A stretch of DNA of 64,000 nucleotides from Amphiura filiformis (GCF_039555335.1 NC_092637.1:38652526-38716525), one strand, 5' to 3'; shown: positions 44,036-56,146, numbered from the stretch's first letter. The notes: a model not told the origin generated them from the sequence alone. Program-made: numbers and translations.

Positions 44036-44232
44036 CAGTTGGGTAACCGATTATAAAGGAAACGCAAGGAAACAATGGTATGTGGACCTTTGTTCACGAA
44101 ATGAGACAATGGTCTGCTTTTTGTTAACCAGCATTCTTGAAAATGAGCAACATAATGATTGTTGACTTAACACGGTTTGGAAATAATTTCTTCATATATT
44201 TTGGTGTTATCTGTCGTTTACATATCCTTCCT

Positions 44233-44541
44233 AAAACACCAAAGTACGAATATTTCCAAACATCTAAATTAGCTAAAATTTAGGACATGTTACAAAACTA
44301 TATTTTCTAGAATTTTAGAAGAATACTTTTAATATTGGCCGGGTATTTTTCGCACAGCGACGTTAACTAGGCAATGTACTATTACCTATAACATACACTA
44401 AAACACCAAAGTACGAATATTTCCAAACATTTAAATTAGCTAAAAATTTAGGACATGTTACAAAACTATATTTTCTAGAATTTTAGAAGAATACTTTTAA
44501 TATTGGCCGGTTATTTTTCACACAGCGACGTTAACTAGGCA
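44233..44541. repeat. 166-bp tandem duplication
   Basis: ACACCAAAGTACGAATATTT through CACAGCGACGTTAACTAGGC A occurs at 44233-44370 and again at 44399-44541 with few differences. It is part of the right arm of the foldback structure. Confidence 0.85.
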
Positions 44542-45039
44542 AATCCCCATACTTCTAACGTACGCTATTTGTAGAGGTCACGCGTCAATGGTAAGAGCAC
44601 TGTGTATTGTGTATAGGAAAACGGACAGTAACTGCAGTATGCGTGATGATGAAATAAAACATCACGGTTTTCATCACGAAACTAAGTAATACATAAGAAA
44701 TCATTTTTTCGTGTAGTCCTGATTCTATAGAAACTGTATTCCCAAATATTAAATTTGGGCCTCTGGGGGGCCCTTGACCTTTGACCTCTTGCTGAGGCGA
44801 AAACGGCCAAAATGAAACTTTCCGGGGTAAAGCCCTAGATAATAAGGTATGCCACATACCGTAAACGTTCGCCTAATGGCGCTATGGAGTGCATGGAAAT
44901 GAGAGAGCGCCATCCCTGTAAAAGCCGACTATTATCACTGATCATTAAGGGTACGTGTAGTTAAAGGGTGAAACCTATCGACACATACAATTATGAACAA
45001 GATCGAACAAACTTGTTCATGATAATGCGGTAATCATTC

Positions 45040-45300
45040 ACCTGATACGTTGTGGCCCAGTGAGCAGAGCATTAGACTATTCAGTATCGAAGTTACGTAA
45101 TGTTACTATGTCAACGGGATCACGCGCTTGAGTTATGAACCACGATCGAAACAATCACCACACAAAGTATATGGCACTTGAAGGCATATCAAAATAGCGT
45201 GATCCGGTAACCAAGAGAATTACGTAACCACTTCGATGCTGAATAGTGCGAGGGTAAAGAGAACTTGTGGAGAAGATTGATGGTTCGAGTCTCATGCAGT
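45040..45300 (+). repeat. possible tRNA-like repeat split by a TIR element
   Basis: TTGTGGCCCAGTGAGCAGAG CATTAGACT before the 45077-45246 element and GATGGTTCGAGTCTCAT after it resemble the A and B box regions of a tRNA or tRNA-derived SINE. The reading is weak because the A box departs from consensus. Confidence 0.3.
45077..45246. mobile_element. 170-bp TIR element, CTATTCAGTATCGAAG ends, copy 1
   Basis: CTATTCAGTATCGAAGTTAC GTAA is mirrored by TTACGTAACCACTTCGATGC TGAATAG. Inner GGGATCACGC / GCGTGATCC also pair. A TA duplication (C-TA-TTCAG...CTGAA-TA-G) is possible. Confidence 0.72.
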
Positions 45301-45603
45301 AATTTCTGACGGATTATGATGTCTGTCAATATTTTTTTTTTCTGATTTGAGGACATTTTATTCTCTATTTTATCTTTAACATTGTTTATATAATTTTATT
45401 ATTTTATCTTGTATGTGTCTTTTTTCATGCTTTGTTTATATTTTTATTATTTTATCTTGTATGTGTCTTTTTTCATGCTTTGTTTTTATCGTTTCATTTT
45501 AATCAAATGTTGTAATGAACCTATTTGACTGTATAAGGATTTGTTATGTGTGTGAGACGAACTGTCGTGTGCGAGTGTCCTTGCCTATGCATCAGTGGTC
45601 ATA

Positions 45604-45896
45604 AGAGGTATATCATTTTATTCGAAAGGGGGGGTCCCAAATATACGGGGGTCATAAAGTCTTGGAAAGAATAATAGGAGGGGGTCATAAAATGTTTTAT
45701 GACCAAAATGTATAGGGAGTCACACGATGACCACAGAAAGTGACAGTGTTATTTTATTCAAAAAGACTGATTTCAATACAATTTTGGGGTTTGGGATCAT
45801 AAAATTTTTGTTGCCGAAGTAGGGGGTGCGCAATTTTATTGACGCAGACTTTTTGTAAATTTGGGACCCCACTTCCGAAAAAAATGATAGCCCTCT
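45604..45896. mobile_element. TIR element, AGAGG...TATCATTTT ends
   Basis: AGAGGTATATCATTTTATTC and GGGGGGGTCCCAAAT at the left are mirrored by ATTTGGGACCCC and GAAAAAAATGATAGCCCTCT. The interior has GGGGTCATAAAGT repeats, recalling the CCCGGGG family's GGGGTCATT units. Confidence 0.6.
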
Positions 45897-47630
45897 AAGA
45901 GGATTCAAAAGATAACCTCTGCCCCAATAATCCCAAGCTATATTTGTTTGAAACTGTTCCAAGGAGGATGTATCATAATAGGCTCAGTCTTCAAATTATA
46001 TAAATAAAATTCGAATGAGTGAACGAACAAAATCATACAACGACCAACTGAATAGAGGCTGTGCTGTGCATATGACGTATCATCCCGTAAATATGGCGGA
46101 CTACTCAAATGCATTCAACAAAAGCATGATTGCAGTACCGCGACAGTTTGTCTCACACACATAACAAAATGCACTACGATCAAATAGGTTGATGACAACA
46201 TTTGATTGAATGGACTGCACTGCGCCATGGTTACGGGGAAGAAACCGGTTCAAATCCTTTGTTTGGAGCCAATCGATAAACGCAAGGCCTCTAGCTATCA
46301 TTGAGTAGGATTCCACAACACAATGAGAACATGTTATAAGGCGCTTTGGAAGGTACCAAGGGGGTGACACTAAATTCACGGTTGTTCTATTAGCAACGCA
46401 AAATCTATGAAAAATTCAGCTGGTTTACTAGCTAGAAAGTGAGGCCAGTTATCGATCCGTTATAGCTCGTTATGAATAATTCATGTTCGACCCCTTGGAT
46501 CATGTTAATTGAGTTTGGCAAATAACAACGTTGTTAGTTTTGCGAACTTTGCCTGTTCAATGAGAGTATAGCACGCCCCCAATACATCTGGGCGCAAACC
46601 AGGCGAAAACGATCCAGTTTAATGAAATGGCGGACGGGTATTCCCATCAGGCACCAGTGATATGTTTTTTCAAAGAAAGTCTCTACTAATTCTATATGAA
46701 ATGACATTTTGCAGTAGCAAAGTCAAAATTCGGACTTGCTGTCAATAATATGAAGGAAATATGTGACAGAGGCAAGGTGGGAAATACAAGTAGTATTTAA
46801 GTTATAATAACCTTTGATACCCGACCTGACCTTCCATCATGGCGCCATGATTCGTTTTATGTATTTCTATTATGCTCTCAAGTAAAATAAAATACCAATC
46901 TGCGCTGAGCAGACAATGTTACTTGGCTCCCAGCATGAATTATTGATTTTATACGGAGATAAAGAAATGAACAGTGTATGTGCATGATGTGCAAGCATAC
47001 TCCAAATATTTACGGTAAATCTGAATAGTGGTCACATGGTGACATATCATGTGTTCGGGAAATCACGTGGCAACATTTTAAGATTTCAGGCTTGTTTACT
47101 AGTTAATTGCCATTTGTACTCTTTATTATTTATCTTTGTTAATTAACATATATTTTAAATGCAGATAAATCGTGGTTGGCTGCCCATTATATCTGTTAAA
47201 TTCAATGTTTTATGAATATAATTCTACCACGCAGAGGGGTTCACGCAGCAGAATTTCACATCACCTGACTTAGCTAGATTTCGAAGCTCTGCTCTTCAAA
47301 TTCATGTAACTTTCAAAGTTTATACATTTAATATATTTAATATGATACTAATTTTTTGTTATAACCAACTGGTACACGAAATATACTAGCTTATTACCTA
47401 TACAGAAAGGTGATTATCAGCCTTCACTCAGCAAATTGACATGCCCGGCATATGCAGCCATTCTCCGTCTGGGTAACATGACTGTCGCCCTCAATACGTC
47501 TGGGCGCAAATTTAAATAACAATACGCTATTTACATATCAATGCGGCCTCATGCTAATTAAAGCTGCCCCATCCAGGAGTTCATCTATGACAATACCCCA
47601 ATGGCTTTCCATATTATGTGCACTCAACAA
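45897..47630. other. interior of the putative 8.7-kb element
   Basis: Non-coding, AT-rich. The words CGCCCCCAATACATCTGGGC GCAAA (46574) and CGCCCTCAATACGTCTGGGC GCAAA (47488) are a direct repeat 0.9 kb apart. No transposase or other protein motif found on either strand. Confidence 0.4.
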
Positions 47631-47832
47631 CTATTCAGTATCGAAGCCCGGTATCGAAGTTACGTAATGTTACTATGTCAACGGGATCACGCGCTTAAGT
47701 AATGAACCACGATCGAAACAATCAGTACAGAAAAAGGCATACCAAAATAGCGTGATCGTAATGATCGCCATACAAACAGTGCTTGGTTCCGATACCATCA
47801 CGGAGTTACGTAACTACTTCGTGGTCTGATAG
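47631..47832. mobile_element. TIR element, CTATTCAGTATCGAAG ends, copy 2
   Basis: CTATTCAGTATCGAAG, GAAGTTACGTAATGTTACTA TGTCAACGGGATCACGCGCT and GAACCACGATCGAAACAATC repeat copy 1 closely. The right arm is more diverged (GTTACGTAACTACTTCGTGG). Also inside the 8.7-kb element. Confidence 0.7.
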
Positions 47833-48820
47833 TTATATGATCAATGGTCTGATCTACTTGGGTTCGATCCTTTTAATAAAAGAAAAAATAGCTGATCATT
47901 TATAATGCATAAATGAATAAAGTAATGTAGTTACACAATTTGAAATATTGAGGCCGTTCTATCAGGCGGCTGACACTGAAAAATTTGCATGGCAAAATAA
48001 CCCGTCTCCTCCGCAGCCAATTTGATTCCGCTCCATCGAAATCAAGCTGGTCACGGAGGAGACTACCCTCCTTTGTGTTTGTTCATTTGTGTATGGAGAG
48101 CCTTTCTTGGAGTCCATGACTTAGGCTACTACGCTCTCAGCTAGAGTCCGACGCTGCATTGCACTAGAAATACCTTTTCTGTGAAATCGCTATAGAGCCA
48201 ACCGGGAACACGTATTCGTTTTGAAAATATAGCATTAAAATTAGTATCACCCTTGTCATGCTTGTGGCACGGGCAGTGGAAAACCTTAATTCTTTCATTA
48301 AAAGGAAATGAAAATTTAAAAAAACACGGATCTACCTGTGCACCTATACATTTACCTGTGCACAGCAATTTGTCTCAAATATGAATGAATTTTAAGAAAC
48401 ATACGGGATATGATGAACATTGACCTGACGCCATGATAGTAGGATCTATTAGTCGTTTTATATACAATGTATATACCGTATTGTCATAATACCAATATTT
48501 GTCATTATATATAATGAGTAATATTTAGCAACGTAAATGTGCAGTTCATATGCACAAACGAATACTGATCTTTATGATATTCAGGTTTTTGTACATCACA
48601 TATAACATGTCACATAGGAGGTCATCCGTGTTGACCTGCATCTATTGTATTTGTTCATCTGTGTATGGAGAGGATTAACGCCATTAAACGCCATTAAAAC
48701 TCCATCAGTATTAGGGCGTAGTTCAGTGAACTCACCGTATTGCTATTCCAAGTACTTAGATAATACAGATAATATGTATTAATGGGTCGAGGCGATTGCA
48801 TTGAAAAACCTAATAAATTA
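47833..48820. other. spacer inside the putative 8.7-kb element
   Basis: AT-rich, no coding or repeat terminus recognised. TGTGTATGGAGAG recurs at 48090 and 48660. Confidence 0.35.
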
Positions 48821-49401
48821 TTTGTTTGTTTGTTTGTTTGTTTTTATTTCTTCTTTAACCTGGGACACTCAATCAGTTGAAAACACAATTAATCATCTGT
48901 TCTTCCTTGAGGCCCAGGGATCAATACAACATTTACATAACATAATTATTAAGGTTTTAAAAATACTAAATACATTCAAATACATGATAATATTGCAAAT
49001 TTAGATAAATACAATGTTTACAAAATAAATCAAATTACAATGTAACTTTACAACATGTTTAAAATACTATTAATACTACATACATAGGCAAAGCATATAG
49101 AATAAAGGATCAAATAATATGGGGGACCCAATAAGCATTAAAACTACTTAAAAGATAAAACACTACAAAAATCAACCTATGAACCAGCTATAAAACATTA
49201 ATATTATTCAAAACTATCGATTGCACCAAATACAAACAAAATAATTCATTTAATGTCAAATACAAATAATTCAATATGGAAATTGATTGCACAAAATAGT
49301 AGTAAGGCATAGCATGATAGTATAAATATAACTCAAACAAATCTTGTTTTGCAAAATAAACGAATGAAGCCAAAATATGAAACAAATGTAAAGGCTACTA
49401 T

Positions 49402-50438
49402 TTAAGAATCATAAAATTGAGAGTTGTATATTGTTTTGAAAGTTGCTGTGCTAATTGGGAGAGGTGATTTCAGTTTAGGATCTAGTGAATTCCAGGCCTT
49501 AGCCCCTCTGAATAAGAATGAGCGTCTACCAGCTTCAATTCTGGGTTTGAAATTAAGTGCAATATTGCCATGAGCGCTACCACGTGTATTGTGACGATGA
49601 CTGGTTTTCACAGAGGTAAAATTGTTTGCATATACTTTGGAACAAAACCAGCAATACATTTATAAGTTAAAAGACACAGATGGTCTTGTCTAAGGTTGCT
49701 AAGAGGCTTCCATTTAAGTTTTTCCCTGATTAAAGAAGATGGTGTCCTGACTGGAACTTTAAGAATGGCCCTCCCAGCCCTGTTCTGGAGACGCTCAATC
49801 CTATTCAGAAGCGTGTTATTGCAATTTCCCCATACAGTATCACAGTAAGTCAATCTTGGAAGAATAAGAGCTTTATAAATTGTATTCATGTGGTTAGCAG
49901 ATAGCCATTCCCTGATTCTGTACAACATACCAATGTATTTCGAAACTGTTAAACAAGTTTGATTAATTTGTGCTTCCCATTTTAGATTTTGGTCGAGAAT
50001 GACTCCCAGGTATTTACATTGATTTACATTTTCAAGTTGTTCCCTATTCATGTAAAGACTTAGCTCATCAACCCTTGCATTAAAATAACTTGAACAAAAA
50101 AGCATGGCTTTTGTTTTTTTAGCATTTAAGGTCAATTTGTTCACTTCCATCCACGATGTAATTCGTTTAAGATCATCATTAAGATGCACATTGATCTCAT
50201 TTATGTCTTTTGATGAGCGAAAAACGGCCGTGTCGTCAGCATAAAGCGTGATTTTGGTATCACTGGACACAGTTAGAGGCAGATCATTGATGTACATCGT
50301 GAATAGAAGTGGGCCCAAAATTGTACCTTGAGGCACACCAAAGCTGACACATTTGAATGCAGAAATAGTACTACCAATCTTAGTTGCCTGCTCTCTATCA
50401 CTAAGATAAGATTTAAACCAATCCAGCTCCAGACCCAA
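49402..50438 (-). pseudogene. LINE RT catalytic and C-terminal parts
   Basis: GVPQGTILGPLLFTMYINDL near residue 34 (motif B) and KITLYADDTAVF near residue 64 (motif C, catalytic Asp pair at about 50235). NQCKYLGVILDQNLKW and LILPRLTYCDTVWGNC mark the thumb region. A second frame, 49402-49659, carries the C-terminal signature RRSFLFRGAKAWNSLDPKLK. The two frames overlap by 52 bases, indicating one indel near 49630. Confidence 0.88.
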
Positions 50439-50499
50439 AATTCCAAAAGATGTAAGCTTCTGAATAAGAATGGCATGATTGACCGTATCGAATGCCTTT

Positions 50500-51198
50500 T
50501 TAGGTCAATAAAGACCCTCCAACAAAATGGCCAGCATCAATGTTCTGGAGGATGTATTCTGAAACATCGATCAAAGTGGTAAGTGTGGAATGTTTGGGTC
50601 TGAATCCGGATTGATGTGAAGAGAGCAAATTATGTTGACTTAAAAAGGCATACAACTGATTATGAATTAGGCGTTCAAAAGTTTTCATAACAACAGGAAT
50701 AACAGAAATTGGACGGTAGTTGTTGACATCGTCTCTGGACCCCTCTTTGAATAAGGGAGTGACTCTACATAATTTCCATTTTTGAGGGACCTGCCCACTG
50801 GATAAGCTGTTGTTGAATAACTTAGTCAAAGGAGTAGTAAGGGGACCAGCCCCTGCTTTGAGAAGCCGACTGTTAATACCATCTAAACCAGTTGCTTTCT
50901 TTGTATCTAGAGACTTGAGACACTTAAAAACCTGCTCCTCAGTTATGGGGGAAAATTTAAAATGATTACCCTTAAAAGTAGACATTTGATTAGAATATTT
51001 ATCATCAACATTGTCAAACTTTTCTGCTAATTTTTCACCAACAGAAGAAAAGAAATTGTTCATAGCATCAGCTACTTGTTGTTTGTCATTAACAATTCCA
51101 TCCTGCGTTTTAACAGCAGGGATATCACTTTTGGTTTTACCAGGTAATACGGTTTTAAGTGTTTTCCAAAGTCCACGTGGATCACTTTTTTGTTTCAT
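50500..51198 (-). pseudogene. LINE RT, N-terminal part
   Basis: DTKKATGLDGINSRLLKAGA near residue 97, CRVTPLFKEGSRDDVNNYRP ISVIP near 143, and HQSGFRPKHST near 195. The frame is lost just before RT motif A (DLK..AFDTV), where the A run near 50500 appears one base short relative to an intact frame. Confidence 0.87.
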
Positions 51199-51398
51199 TA
51201 AGTTTTTGCTGAAGATCCTTGGATTTCAATTTATTGCGCAAATTATTAACTTTGTTTCTGAGAAGTTTTGCCTTCTCCCCCAATCTGCTGAGGATTTGGA
51301 TTTCTCAGCAATTTCACGAGCTTTTTGACTCTGCCGTCTCAAATTTAGATAATCATTAGTGATCCATGTGGGCTGTTGGTCAGATACTTTGATCCTCT

Positions 51399-51983
51399 TT
51401 ATAGGAGCATGCTTATCACATACTGGAAGAAATAAATCAACAAACTTGTCCCAACCTTGGTCTGGGCTATCAGCCGTGCCAACAGGATCCCAGTTGATAT
51501 CTTGAAGATCAGCTGCAAATTTGGTCTCATTAAAATGGCGGTAAGATCGAGCCTCAATAATTTTGGACTGACGTTTGATGGTAATATTTTTCTTCCAGCA
51601 TAAATAAGTGAATGGTCACTAAGTGTACAGGTATTTACATCTCTACTTGAGTACATGTGTGGCCTGTTAGTCCAGATATGGTCAATGCAACTTTTAGTGT
51701 TCTTAGTTATACGAGTTGCTTTTGTTATGATTTGTTGAAGTTTAAAAATACCCATTGTTTTTTCAAAATTTCTCCATTGAGAAGTATTTGTTTCAAATTG
51801 GTTGAAGTTAAAGTCTCCTACGCACACTATTTCACATGGAATTTTACGTTTATTTATTGATTCTAATATATCATGTAAAGCAATTTCAAAAGTCTCACAA
51901 AAGTTTGTTTCTATTTCTGATCTATAAACTGCTCCAAGAAGAATTGGACGAGTTTTTGGTAATGAAAGGTGAATCCATAACAT
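51399..51983 (-). pseudogene. LINE endonuclease, C-terminal part
   Basis: GAVYRSE near residue 18, CVGDFNFNQF near residue 55 (catalytic Asp/Asn) and LSDHSLIYAGRK near residue 121 (Asp-His). It then drifts into a frame-shifted linker. The next frame begins at 51198 after a gap in which the linker is read in other frames. Confidence 0.85.
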
Positions 51984-52048
51984 TTCTGATGTTTCCGGTA
52001 GAATAGGCTCAAGTAGTGTATAAGAAAGTTGGCTGTTGACATAAATGG

Positions 52049-52498
52049 CTACACCCCCTCCATTTCGGGTCCTGTCCTTCGGTGAAGATTGAAATTTGGA
52101 ATGTCCAGCTCTGATGAGCAGATAGTATAATTGAGCTTAGTCTCCATTAAAGCAATGACATCAGGCTTACACTCAATAACTAACAGGCGTAGTTCCTCTA
52201 ATTTTGCATATAAGGAACATATATTGAGCGAGATGATCTTCAGCCCTTTAACCATCCTTATGTTTGCGTAAGGGGTTTCTGTAACTTTTGTTTTGCTATT
52301 ACCATTATTAGAGGGCTGCTCGTTTGGACCAGGGTGGGGTTGTATGTCCCCACAGTCTAATAAGTTAACTCGAAAGGTGGAAACCGAGTTACTATAATAG
52401 CAAATTGGACGAGATAGAGTACATTTGGTTGTTTTAATACAGTCAGTTTGACATGGTTTGGCACAGGTTACTTGATTGCTATCTGCACCTAAACACAA
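52049..52498 (-). pseudogene. LINE N-terminal segment and start of endonuclease
   Basis: A Cys-rich start is followed by NLLDCGDIQPHPGPNEQPS at about residues 46-64, then the endonuclease opening LKIISLNICSLYAKLEELRL and the catalytic-Glu motif ALMETKL near residue 116. GDIQPHPGP occupies the place where related LINEs carry a GD(V/I)ExNPGP 2A-like peptide. The frame fails at GPEMEGV and continues in another frame. Confidence 0.82.
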
Positions 52499-53039
52499 AA
52501 CAGCAACACAGCAAGCTGGTAGAAATTCATTGTTGCCAAGTCAAGTACCACTTCAAATTGCTTAAAAGTAGAAGTTCCTTGATAGCTCTTATTGAAGATG
52601 ATTATTGGAAAATTGATTGAAATCAACCATGCATGGGCCTAGTAGATGTTATCAATACTACCACACAAATCCTTGTCAATACTGTAGAATTCTCCTACCT
52701 GATTTGCACATCAGCTGAACAATATTTGAAGACAATTAAACTTATTTAGTTGACAGTCGAATGGTAAAAATACATCAAAATTTTTCATAACAGTTACGTA
52801 ATCAATCGATAGTGCGGACACTTTTCATCTGCAAACCACCAATATTCGTGATCTTTTAGCGTTGGAAAAGAAACCACGTGAATAGAGTGCCCTCTCAAGA
52901 ATAGGTTCTCTGTGGTTCTATTTTCAAAGGTCATTTAACTGTTAAATGTAGTGGAATATATCACGCATTGATAGGTAGCAGGTGGAGCAAATTTTGTCAG
53001 CGGTTTTTGCTGCCGTTTGTTCGCAGTGCCTATTTATCT

Positions 53040-53222
53040 AAAAAAAAATAAGAAAATTAAAATTAAATTAAAAAAAATTCACAATATTCATTCGTAAAAT
53101 GGGGACAAAATCCAAAAACATTTTTGACCCTTCTTCACATAAAAGTGGGAGCAGAAATCAAGATTCGAACAAGTACCATTCACCATTCAAGGCGCTCCCT
53201 CTACCGACTGAGCTAACGGATC
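53040..53222 (-). repeat. tRNA-derived SINE-like element
   Basis: On the minus strand GTTAGCTCAGTCGGTAGAG is a perfect Pol III A box and ACTTGTTCGAATCTTGA a good B box about 35 bases on, followed by an unrelated body and an A/T-rich 3' end (53040-53090). The tRNA-like head has no matched acceptor stem, so it is a SINE or tRNA pseudogene rather than a working tRNA. Inside the right end of the 8.7-kb element. Confidence 0.55.
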
Positions 53223-53905
53223 AGACAATAGCAGGGTGTAATTTTCAACTGAAGAATATTACAAAAATATGAAGAAATTACAATGTTATAAAAAGATTTA
53301 CCAAAATGAGTTAGGTATAACGTATGAATCGATTTACAAATTAAGTCAAATGGCACTTTGAGAAAGAATACCTGAAGAAACCCCCAAAACATCTGCTGCT
53401 CTAGCAACTAACATAGTGACCTAAAGTATTGGGTCATGTCACGATATTTTTTTCTGAGGCATTATGTCTAGGTTGCTCAATTTAACATACACGTATCCTT
53501 AATGCTGTTGAGATTTTACAAGGATGGCGCTCTCACATTTCTAAGAATCCAAAAGCGCCATTAGGCGAACGTTTACGGTACCAGGCCTGATAATGTTTTT
53601 CCACCATGGTGGGATAATTCTGAATTGACACTTAATTTGGGTGTACTTTGTCTTGAGTCCAATCTCTATCATGGAAAGTTTGCTATATCTTTCTAAATAT
53701 ATGATTGTTTGTTCTAGATTTGGGTTTTAGCGTTTCATATTTGAAAGAACTAATGTTTAATTGCAACATTTCGAAACCACAAACCAAAACTGGGTCCGGG
53801 AACTGGGTGCTATGATGTTCAAGATTGGGCTACGAGTATGCATTTTATCAAGTTAGCAATAGGTAATTGCTTCATTTTGCATATGCATGACTTTCTTTAT
53901 TATAC

Positions 53906-54119
53906 TCAAAATCGGATTTTATTATACATGTTATAAGGAAGTTGTTTACGTGCATTAGGCTCCTTCACAGCTGGTTTCTGTCGTGTATGTTTGCGAGTGA
54001 GCCACAAGCAGACTGGGTTGCCAGGGACTACAGGACAAAATACCTGTTTCTGACTATAACTATTAGCAAGGTCTGAATTTGGCACCCTCCAGGTATACTG
54101 ATAATGGTTAATTGGAAAT
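53906..54119 (-). CDS. possible terminal exon, unknown protein
   Basis: A strong acceptor (TTTATTTTCAG on the minus strand, ending at 54120) opens a 70-residue frame, FPINHYQYTWRVPNSDLANS through TRKHTRQKPAVKEPNARKQL to a stop at 53906-53908. The frame is rich in Tyr, Trp, Pro, Lys and Asn, which looks like real protein rather than AT-rich noise. I do not recognise the family; short Tyr/Pro/Lys-rich ciliary or sperm proteins look similar, but that is a guess. Upstream exons should lie above 54120 and were not identified. It ends about 330 bases outside the right terminus of the 8.7-kb element. Confidence 0.35.
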
Positions 54120-54133
54120 CTGAAAATAAACAC

Positions 54134-55358
54134 TTATTTTGTAAACAGATGATACTCTGTGATTATTTATGGATGAAAACTTAGGAAATTGCTGTTAATG
54201 GAATAATTGATATATTAAACATACATTTTGTTTTCTCAACGATAAAAATCCATTCACAAATAAGGTTTTTAGGAACCATTTGACATTAAATATTTTGAAC
54301 AATTGCTCTATGAAAATGATATAAATGCACCCCCTGCTGATCCAGGCTACTGATAAGCTGTCAACAAGTGACCACTAATTCAACATGAGCAATTATCTGA
54401 CCAGACAGGAACCAAGCTGGGCATGCTGGGTATAAGGTGCCCAGGCACCTGCACTGTTAACTAGGGTTAGTTTATACCATCACTAATTGATGTTGGGAAT
54501 GACACTAGTGGGGGGGGGGGGGGGTAAAATACCAGTAATTGGGGGGAGATACTTGCTTTGGTGTTATACATTTTGGTAGAGCAACCAACTGGGCAGTTAG
54601 TAGTAACAATTATAATCAACACATTCAGAAAATAAAGATTGAATTGAGCCAGGGAACCCCTGGGATTGAGTAATCAGTCTTTTTGATTATAATTGTTAAA
54701 GGTCATCTGAGCCTGAGGTGGAATACGTATATATTGTCGGGATTGTCAGAATGTTCAAAGTCATGTCATAAAACGTATATAATCACAAAGTCGTCTGAAT
54801 ATAGATTGTTGGATTGATGCGAAACTCGGTGGATGTGATTTCCATTGATCCCTTTGTTTGTACAAGTATAAATTAAGTATAAATTAAATGTAGACCTATT
54901 TAACACACATTTTTCAATTTAGCTTATAGTATGTCATTGGTGGTATTCGTGGTAACAACATTTCCAACCCGGTTAGTTGTGCATGTGCTACACACAAAAA
55001 ATTACTAGCATTCCAAGTACTTGTCAATGTAAAATTATGAAACATGAATTTCATCCATGGTGTTGTCTTTTTAAAGACATTTCTTGTTTAGTTTTAGGGG
55101 CTATGGCTGCTAGTCTTGACACTAAAAAGGAGAAGGAAAAGCCGGGGGAAAAGCAACCCACGAATCACAAATGTGGGCATTTGAACCTTGCACAAAACAA
55201 TAAAAAAATAAATAAAAAAAAGCAGGGGGGCCCTTTGACCAAAATAGCAGGGGGCCTTGTCAGCAACTGCTGACTTGCTGACAGCTTTTAAAAATCCGCC
55301 ACTGCAGCCCCTAACCAAACGGTGCTCACCTGATTGCTAAGGGAACAAAAGTAATCGG
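54134..55358. other. spacer
   Basis: Includes a 15-base G run (54512-54526) and, near 55290-55305, the end word CCGCCACTG also seen at 4726 and 14197. No supported gene; the Lys-rich frame at 54977-55273 looks like chance. Confidence 0.35.
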
Positions 55359-56022
55359 AAATTATCTTAGCTGAGCACTTTAGAAAGTGGAAAATGGGTG
55401 AAACATGATTGTACTAGCCTATCTGTTGTAATTTCAGAGATTCGTGTTGGTTTGATTTCATTGTAGGCCTACATTTTGCACATGTATGAGTGTTTCATTG
55501 ATTTATTTTTTGGATTAATTTGTGTAGTAACTATAATTTGAGTGTTTTTGTTCTTGTACTTATTATAAAGCATGTTAATCTTGTTTTATCTTCTTATTAT
55601 AAGTTGTTTGCTGATTCTCCAAAAAAACCACTATGTATGACAATAACAAATAAATAAATAAATAACAAATAAATAACAAATAAATAAAATAAATAAATAA
55701 TAAAATACGACCCAAAAAGCTAAACCTCTCTGACTAAACCCATCTCTGAAGTTGTACTAGCATTAGCAGGTGTATTGAACTTTCAACCAATCAAAATTGG
55801 CATCCATTCAATCAATTATGCAAATGACCTGGACCGTAATATTTTATGAATCAACAAGGTACCTAACGCACGCGCCTAATTACTGTGGGATAACCCTGCA
55901 TGATTAATGATCATCCTTGACATTTATTTATGACACATGTTTGGTCGTTTGTAATCCCTAATCATGTAATGTCAAGCAAATAAATGTGTTTTCTTCATTC
56001 TACACATTAAATGTGTAGAATT
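55359..56022. repeat. local duplication, copy 1
   Basis: Unit from AAATTATCTTAGCTGAGCAC to the ACACATTAAATGTG word. It recurs from 56023 with few differences. It contains CCACTATGTATGACAATAAC followed by an AAATAAATA run (55645-55702). Confidence 0.85.
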
Positions 56023-56146
56023 AAATTATCTTAGCTGAGCACTTTAGAAATTGGAAAATGGGTGAAACATGATTGTACTAGCCTATAATTTCAGAGATTC
56101 GTGTTGGTTTGATTTCATTGTAGGCCTACATTTTGCACATGTATGA

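Larger units (their letters stand above)
43018..44645. mobile_element. foldback structure with long inverted arms
   Basis: Left arm 43018-43280: ATACTGCAGTTACTGTCCGT then CCTATACACAATACACAGTG, CGGCCAATATTAAAAGTA and AATATTCGTACTTTGGT. The right arm has the same words in reverse order and strand (44399-44645). The right arm is partly duplicated in tandem (44233-44370 and 44399-44541). The loop holds an (ATC)n tract and the repeat shared with 37.9 kb. Non-coding. Confidence 0.72.
48821..52500 (-). mobile_element. minus-strand LINE (CR1/L2-like), mostly full domains, frameshifted
   Basis: Order on the minus strand: short N-terminal segment, endonuclease, reverse transcriptase, C-terminal region, about 580-bp 3' UTR, and a (CAAA)n tail (plus strand (TTTG)n at 48821-48843). 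The simple-repeat tail and YADD active site fit the CR1/L2 group. Frames are broken between domains, so it is inactive as read. It is inserted in the interior of the putative 8.7-kb element. Component frames follow. Confidence 0.88.
44859..53578. mobile_element. putative 8.7-kb TIR element with TA flanks
   Basis: Left terminus CCGTAAACGTTCGCCTAATG GCGCT after TA (44857-44858); right terminus AGCGCCATTAGGCGAACGTT TACGG before TA (53579-53580). Similarity continues inward for about 75 bp (GAGAGCGCCATCC then TGTAAAA on both sides). No transposase frame is visible. The interior holds two smaller TIR elements and a LINE. TA target suggests Tc1/mariner or a relative. The alternative is two unrelated solo ends of one family in opposite orientation. 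Confidence 0.55.

Noticed and set aside
54977-55273. 98-codon Lys-rich frame
   Set aside because: The Lys-rich end comes from A-rich sequence before a dispersed repeat end, with no protein-like motif.
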